Notes under the pieces: model-generated
The model's input: the letters and a program-made list of their open reading frames with translations, nothing else
What the model was told of the DNA's origin: nothing
The model's database searches: none
In this document: positions 15,387-19,145 of the stretch, in pieces
Position numbering within the stretch: position 1 is the stretch's first letter
Layout: every line of letters begins with the position of its first letter
Translations under genes and position numbers: made by a program
DNA from: Nitrospirota bacterium
GTDB lineage: Bacteria; Nitrospirota_A; Leptospirillia; Leptospirillales; Leptospirillaceae
DNA: 19,145 nucleotides
NCBI GenBank assembly: GCA_021829515.1
Contig: JAKBPM010000019.1
Coordinates: 1 to 19,145 of the forward strand
Direction: 5' to 3'

Positions 15387-16142
15387 ATGACAGAAACAAC
15401 AATCAAGGAAATGCTCGAATCGGGTGTCCATTTCGGCCATCAGACAAAACGATGGAATCCAAAAATGAAGCGTTTCATTTATGGAGAACGAAATGGAATC
15501 TATATTCTCGATCTTCAGCAGACAGCGAAAAGGTTCAAGGCTGCCAAAGACTTTATCCGGAACCTCGTCAAGGACAAAAAGTCTGTTCTTTTTGTCGGGA
15601 CAAAGCGTCAGGCCCAGCCCATCATCCAGCAGGAAGCCGATCGTTGCGGAATGTATTATGTAACCGAACGGTGGCTTGGTGGTATGTTGACCAATCTGCA
15701 GACGGTGAGAAAATCGGTGGATCGTCTGAACAAGATCGAGTCCATGATTGAAGCTGGGGAAATTGCCCGCCTTCCCAAAAAAGAAGTGGCGATCCTTGAC
15801 AAGGAACATCGGAAACTTTTGGCGATCCTTTCCGGAATTCGCGGGATGAACCGTCTTCCTGGAGCCATCTTCGTTGTCGACCCCAAAAAGGAACATATTG
15901 CCATTCATGAAGCAAACCGTCTGGGAATTCCGGTCATCGCAATGGTTGATAGCAACTGTGATCCGGATTTGATTCAGTTTCCTGTCCCCGCGAATGACGA
16001 TGCAATCCGGTCGATCAGATTGATGACCGCAGGAATTGCTGATGCCGTTCTTTCCGGAGCACTGTCCGGTCAGGCAGCTCCTGTGACTTTCTCTGCACCG
16101 GAAGCGGAAAAGCAGGCTGTTTCCCAAGAGTCAGAAGCATAG
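15387..16142 (+). CDS. rpsB: 30S ribosomal protein S2
   Basis: Late-assembling small-subunit protein on the back of the 30S, contacting S1. The 251 residues begin [20 protein letters not shown], the family N-terminus. [24 protein letters not shown] and the C-terminal [17 protein letters not shown] follow, all S2 signatures. The frame is open to 15318 upstream, but ATG 15387 has AGGAG six bases ahead (15376-15380) and the correct family start. It heads the conserved order rpsB-tsf-pyrH-frr. The preceding 386-bp region is rich in potential RNA structure and may be the site of S2 autoregulation. Confidence 0.97.
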   Translation: MTETTIKEMLESGVHFGHQTKRWNPKMKRFIYGERNGIYILDLQQTAKRFKAAKDFIRNLVKDKKSVLFVGTKRQAQPIIQQEADRCGMYYVTERWLGGMLTNLQTVRKSVDRLNKIESMIEAGEIARLPKKEVAILDKEHRKLLAILSGIRGMNRLPGAIFVVDPKKEHIAIHEANRLGIPVIAMVDSNCDPDLIQFPVPANDDAIRSIRLMTAGIADAVLSGALSGQAAPVTFSAPEAEKQAVSQESEA

Positions 16143-16170
16143 GCCATCTTTCTGAAAAGGCCTTCTTTGT
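16141..16170 (+). terminator. Possible weak terminator/attenuator after rpsB
   Basis: AGGCC 16141-16145 pairs with GGCCT 16159-16163, with an inner TTT/AAA pairing around a CTG loop, followed by TCTTTGTT. It overlaps the rpsB stop codon. An attenuator between rpsB and tsf is known in E. coli; here it would lower tsf relative to rpsB. The T-tract is interrupted, so strength is doubtful. Confidence 0.4.
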
Positions 16171-16188
16171 TCAATTGAGAGATCATTC

Positions 16189-16216
16189 TTGTGGAAGGAG
16201 ATTTCTCCTTCCACAA
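16189..16216 (+). promoter_or_regulatory. Perfect 13-bp hairpin between rpsB and tsf
   Basis: TTGTGGAAGGAGA (16189-16201) is perfectly complementary to TCTCCTTCCACAA (16204-16216). The left arm contains AAGGAG, the same word as the tsf ribosome binding site at 16222-16227. The right arm contains CTCCTT (16205-16210), which could pair with either. No T-run follows. Possible roles are translational control of tsf, RNA processing or mRNA stabilisation. Confidence 0.6.
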
Positions 16217-16221
16217 CAATC

Positions 16222-16227
16222 AAGGAG
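16222..16227 (+). promoter_or_regulatory. Shine-Dalgarno deciding the tsf TTG start
   Basis: AAGGAG is six bases before TTG 16234. Upstream in-frame TTGs at 16189 (inside the hairpin) and 16228 (no spacing) are not suitable. Confidence 0.75.
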
Positions 16228-16233
16228 TTGTTC

Positions 16234-16830
16234 TTGGAGATATCTGCGCAGTTAGTAAAAGAGTTGAGAGACCGAACCCAAGCCGGGTTCATGGAGTGCC
16301 GAAAGGCTTTGGCAGATGCCGCGGGTGATATGGAAAAGGCATTTGGAATCCTGAAGCAAAAAGGGTCCCTTCATGCCCAGAAAAAATCGGACAGGGTAAC
16401 TTCCGAAGGTCTGGTTTCTTCCTATATTCATGCTGGAAGCAAAATCGGTGTTCTGATCGAGGTGAATTGCGAAACCGATTTTGTGGCCCGGACCGAAGAC
16501 TTCAAGACATTGACCAAGGATTTGGCCATGCATATTGCTGCGGCTTCTCCCAAAGTGGTTGACCGCAAGGATATGGACGAAAAAATCGTTTCTGAGGCTC
16601 GGGAGCGATTTCTGGAAGAAGCCAAGGACAAGCCCGAAAATGTGAGACATAAAATTGTTGAAGGAAAGCTCGACAAGTTTCTTCAGGAATCGTGCCTCTT
16701 GGAACAGGCATACGTCAAGGATCCCGGTATCACAGTCAGGGACCTGATTAATGCTGCCATCGCCAAGTTGGGAGAGAATGTCATTGTGAACCGGTTTGTC
16801 CGTTATCAGATCGGGGAGGCGAACGGATGA
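16234..16830 (+). CDS. tsf: Translation elongation factor Ts
   Basis: Nucleotide exchange factor for EF-Tu. With TTG at 16234 the protein is 198 aa, the short form of EF-Ts similar in size to that of Thermus (E. coli has about 283). The N-terminal UBA-like domain reads [20 protein letters not shown] and aligns with the family start. The core motif NCETDFVAR (Thr81-Asp82-Phe83) carries the residues that contact the EF-Tu Mg site. The frame is open to 16189, but those 15 extra residues come from the upstream hairpin. pyrH starts in an ATGA overlap with its stop codon. Two hairpins separate it from rpsB. Confidence 0.93.
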   Translation: MEISAQLVKELRDRTQAGFMECRKALADAAGDMEKAFGILKQKGSLHAQKKSDRVTSEGLVSSYIHAGSKIGVLIEVNCETDFVARTEDFKTLTKDLAMHIAAASPKVVDRKDMDEKIVSEARERFLEEAKDKPENVRHKIVEGKLDKFLQESCLLEQAYVKDPGITVRDLINAAIAKLGENVIVNRFVRYQIGEANG

Positions 16831-17537
16831 AAGAAGGATACCGGAGGGTCCTTTTAAAACTATCCGGAGAAGCACTTATGGGGGATCTGTCTTTTGGGAT
16901 AGATCCCGATGTTATGGACCGGATAGCCGGTGAAGTTCAGGAACTTTCCCAATTGGGCAAGGAAATTGGAATCGTGATTGGGGGAGGGAACTTTTTTCGG
17001 GGTCTTTCCGGTATTCAGCAAGGCATTGACAGGGCATCGGCTGATTACATGGGAATGTTATCAACCGTCCTGAACAGCCTCGCCCTTCAGTCAAGCCTTG
17101 AACGTAAGGGGGTTTCCACAAGGGTTCTTTCCGCCATCGAAATGAGGGCACTCGCCGAGCCTTACATCAGAAGGCGTGCTGTGAGACATCTCGAAAAAGG
17201 CAGAGTCGTTATTTTTGCTGCTGGAACAGGCAATCCGTATTTTACGACAGATACAGCGGCCGCTCTTCGTGCGATGGAAATCGGAGCCGAAGTTGTCTTG
17301 AAAGCCACAAAAGTTGATGGCATCTATTCGGATGATCCCAAAAAAAATAAGAACGCCACCCGTTATGTCCAATTGACCTACGGTGAAGTTCTTGAGAAGC
17401 GATTGAAGGTGATGGATGCGACTGCCGTTAGCCTCTGCATGGACAACAATCTGCCAATCATTGTTTTTGATTTGACAGAGGATCGAAATATTGTAAGGGT
17501 TGTTCAGGGAGAAGAGTTAGGGACGCTCGTTCGCTGA
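16827..17537 (+). CDS. pyrH: Uridylate kinase (UMP kinase)
   Basis: Phosphorylates UMP to UDP in pyrimidine nucleotide synthesis; a bacterial-type hexameric amino-acid-kinase-fold enzyme. The 236 residues show KLSGEALMG (11-19), IGGGNFFRG (51-59), [17 protein letters not shown] (133-149) and [15 protein letters not shown] (159-173), in the family's order and spacing. The ATG at 16827 overlaps the tsf stop, with GGGGAGG at 16813-16819. The conserved neighbours tsf and frr support the call. There is no sign of damage or unusual insertion. Confidence 0.97.
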   Translation: MKEGYRRVLLKLSGEALMGDLSFGIDPDVMDRIAGEVQELSQLGKEIGIVIGGGNFFRGLSGIQQGIDRASADYMGMLSTVLNSLALQSSLERKGVSTRVLSAIEMRALAEPYIRRRAVRHLEKGRVVIFAAGTGNPYFTTDTAAALRAMEIGAEVVLKATKVDGIYSDDPKKNKNATRYVQLTYGEVLEKRLKVMDATAVSLCMDNNLPIIVFDLTEDRNIVRVVQGEELGTLVR

Positions 17538-17582
17538 ACCAATTTTTTCGTGGGACACATTTCTAATTCGAGGGTTGATCAA

Positions 17583-18137
17583 ATGGACAGCGAGCTTAAG
17601 GGATATCAAGGACCTCTAGATCATGCGGTGGAGTTTTTCAGAAAAGACATCCAGAGCCTCAGGACAGGGCGACCGTCCCTTTCCCTGTTTGAAAACGTCA
17701 AGGTTTCCTATTACGGGAACATGACCCCACTGGACAAGATTGCAACATTGAATATTGTCGAGAACCGGATCGTTACCATTACCCCATGGGAAATCAAGCT
17801 CGTTCCTGAAATTGAAAAAGCGATTATGGCGGCTAACATGGGCTTTACCCCTCAAAGCGACGGGAAAATGATCCGGATCGTAATGCCTGCGATGACAGAG
17901 GATCGACGGAAAGAGTTGGTAAAACATTTAAAGAAAATGGCTGAGGAAGCTAAAATTGGCCTCAGAAATATTCGCAAGGAAGCCAATGACGATCTGAAGA
18001 AAAAAAAGGCTGAGGGTCTTATTCCGGAAGATCGCTTAAAGAAGCTTCAAGATGAGCTTCAGAAAATGATTGATCAGTCTGTCGCCAAAGTGGATGACTT
18101 TACTCATAAGAAAGAGCAGGAGATCCTGACCACGTAA
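17583..18137 (+). CDS. frr: Ribosome recycling factor
   Basis: Splits post-termination ribosomes with EF-G. ATG 17583 gives 184 aa, the standard length (about 185). The frame is open to GTG 17550, but only ATG 17583 has a ribosome binding site (GAGGG 17571-17575, seven bases away). Signatures are RTGRPSLSLFENVKV, PLDKIATLNI, TPWEIKLVPEIEKAI and VMPAMTEDRRKELVKH, and the long charged helices fit the three-helix bundle. It ends the conserved rpsB-tsf-pyrH-frr block; alr follows after 20 bp. Confidence 0.97.
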   Translation: MDSELKGYQGPLDHAVEFFRKDIQSLRTGRPSLSLFENVKVSYYGNMTPLDKIATLNIVENRIVTITPWEIKLVPEIEKAIMAANMGFTPQSDGKMIRIVMPAMTEDRRKELVKHLKKMAEEAKIGLRNIRKEANDDLKKKKAEGLIPEDRLKKLQDELQKMIDQSVAKVDDFTHKKEQEILTT

Positions 18138-18157
18138 TTTTGGTCTCCCCTCCTATC

Positions 18158-19145
18158 ATGTGTCTTCCCGAAACCGGCCAATCGCCCTTCGAATCGAACC
18201 CTCCCTCAGACATCCTTGAAAGAAGTCGAGTCCTCATTGATTTGGGGATGGTGAAGTCGAATCTAAAAAAGATTCGACATTATCTGGGGGCAGGTGTTGG
18301 TGTTCTGCCAGTTGTAAAGTCTGATGCCTACGGTCATGGCATGATCCGTGTTTCCCAGGCGCTTTCAAGAGAAGTTCCTGAAGGTGTTGCTGTGATGTCT
18401 CCTGGGGAGGGTATGACTCTTCGCCAGGCAGGAATAAAGGGTAGGATCATTCTCATGTCCGGATTTTTACCCGGAGAATGGGAATCCGTTATTTCATCCC
18501 GTCTGACTCCGGTCCTCCATCACCCAGACCAAGTTGCCTCAATCCCAAAGCAAGAAGGCTCCAGAAGAGTCCCTGTCCATCTGAAGTTTGATACCGGGAT
18601 GGGGCGACTTGGGTTTCTTCCTGAACAGGTCCATGAGCTGGTCAACCTCTTGAAAGATCGGCCGGATATCATGGTAGAAGGGATCATGACCCATTTTGCC
18701 TCAGGAGAGGACCTTGATGCCACTGTGGAAGCCTGGAGAAAGCTTTCTTATCCCATCCTTGAACTTGAGCGGGAAAAACTCCTTCCGGAGCGTTTTGTCA
18801 TTCATGCCGGTAACAGCTCGGCAATCCTTTCAGGAGGATGGAAAAACCATCTAGCAGGGATGCCTCCTGACCTGATTGAGAGAGCCAGCATATGGGTCAG
18901 GCCAGGTCTTCTGCTATATGGATTTGAAGGAGAGAACGTGAGCAATCAGCTGGGAGTCACCGGTTGTATGGAGGTTGAGGCGAGGCTACTCTCTGTTCGC
19001 TCTCTTCCGTCACGAACGGGGATTTCTTACGGATCAACCATTCATCTGAAAGAATCGACAACAGTCGGTGTTGCCGGGATGGGGTATTCCGATGGGCTCC
19101 CAAGACTTCTCTCCAACAGGGGATGGGCCTATAGCCAAGGAAGAG
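18158..19145 (+). CDS. alr: Alanine racemase, 3' end beyond the window
   Basis: PLP enzyme converting L- to D-alanine for peptidoglycan. The reading frame is open from ATG 18158 to the window edge, giving 329 codons; the C-terminus is missing. The PLP lysine is Lys54 in VVKSDAYGHG (codon 18317-18319). KFDTGMGRLGF, MTHFASGE, HAGNSSA and VRPGLLLYG follow in family order. GISYGST carries the second catalytic tyrosine. The first 20 residues precede the normal family start (SRVLIDLG) and look unstructured. The ATG lacks a clear Shine-Dalgarno, so the start is uncertain, but no other in-frame ATG or GTG comes before the conserved region. A Ser replaces the common Ala after the lysine, probably harmless. 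Its place after frr, where cdsA, uppS or dxr often sit in other bacteria, is less usual. Confidence 0.93.
   Translation, partial: MCLPETGQSPFESNPPSDILERSRVLIDLGMVKSNLKKIRHYLGAGVGVLPVVKSDAYGHGMIRVSQALSREVPEGVAVMSPGEGMTLRQAGIKGRIILMSGFLPGEWESVISSRLTPVLHHPDQVASIPKQEGSRRVPVHLKFDTGMGRLGFLPEQVHELVNLLKDRPDIMVEGIMTHFASGEDLDATVEAWRKLSYPILELEREKLLPERFVIHAGNSSAILSGGWKNHLAGMPPDLIERASIWVRPGLLLYGFEGENVSNQLGVTGCMEVEARLLSVRSLPSRTGISYGSTIHLKESTTVGVAGMGYSDGLPRLLSNRGWAYSQGR

Noticed and set aside
16189..16233. Upstream TTG start for tsf
   Set aside because: The extra residues are encoded by the perfect hairpin and precede the true Shine-Dalgarno AAGGAG.
17520..17560. GTTC-GAAC plus T6 after pyrH as a terminator
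   Set aside because: The stem is only four pairs, too weak, and frr is expected to be co-transcribed with pyrH.
17550..17582. GTG start for frr
   Set aside because: No Shine-Dalgarno; ATG 17583 has one and yields the standard 184-aa length.
18186..18200. TTCGAATC resembling a tRNA T-loop
   Set aside because: No acceptor, D or anticodon arms surround it, and it lies within the alr reading frame.

Overview
The window is a chromosomal housekeeping segment, not a mobile region. I saw no insertion sequence, integrase, tRNA, rRNA or CRISPR array. Three things suggest a Nitrospirota-like bacterium, perhaps close to Leptospirillum: the gene order rplM-rpsI-argC-argJ-rpsB-tsf-pyrH-frr, roughly even GC content, and frequent TTG/GTG starts. 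This assignment is an inference from gene order and protein character and was not tested by a search.

Layout. (1) 57-7235, + strand: the cell elongation cluster mreB-mreC-mreD-mrdA(PBP2)-rodA, followed by rng (RNase G/E). Stop/start overlaps join mreC-mreD and mrdA-rodA. Together these encode the actin-like scaffold, its membrane partners, the transpeptidase and the SEDS glycosyltransferase of the rod complex. (2) 7236-7309: a convergent junction carrying a 17-bp perfect hairpin. (3) 7310-9025, - strand: a tight three-gene unit, transcribed as a CcmI/CycH C-terminal-domain-like lipoprotein, then FolB (dihydroneopterin aldolase), then an eight-span membrane protein I do not recognise. (4) 9026-9516: a 491-bp divergent intergenic region with a strong hairpin and three TGCATG words. 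(5) 9517-11742, + strand: an Alvin/YfhL-type 2[4Fe-4S] ferredoxin followed by a B12-binding-domain radical SAM protein with an extra C-terminal domain. (6) 11771-12650: rplM-rpsI, ended by a clear rho-independent terminator. (7) 12737-15000: argC-argJ of arginine biosynthesis, starting only 16 bp after that terminator. (8) 15001-15386: a leader region rich in predicted hairpins upstream of rpsB. (9) 15387-18137: rpsB-tsf-pyrH-frr, with two hairpins between rpsB and tsf. (10) 18158 to the end: alr (alanine racemase), cut by the window edge.

Several starts were moved from the longest open frame to an internal codon on Shine-Dalgarno and family grounds: the ferredoxin, argC, rpsB, tsf, frr and the lipoprotein. 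The least ordinary parts are the structured rpsB leader, the rpsB-tsf hairpin whose anti-Shine-Dalgarno arm could alternatively pair with the tsf ribosome binding site, the ferredoxin/radical-SAM pair, and the minus-strand lipoprotein-FolB-membrane protein unit.
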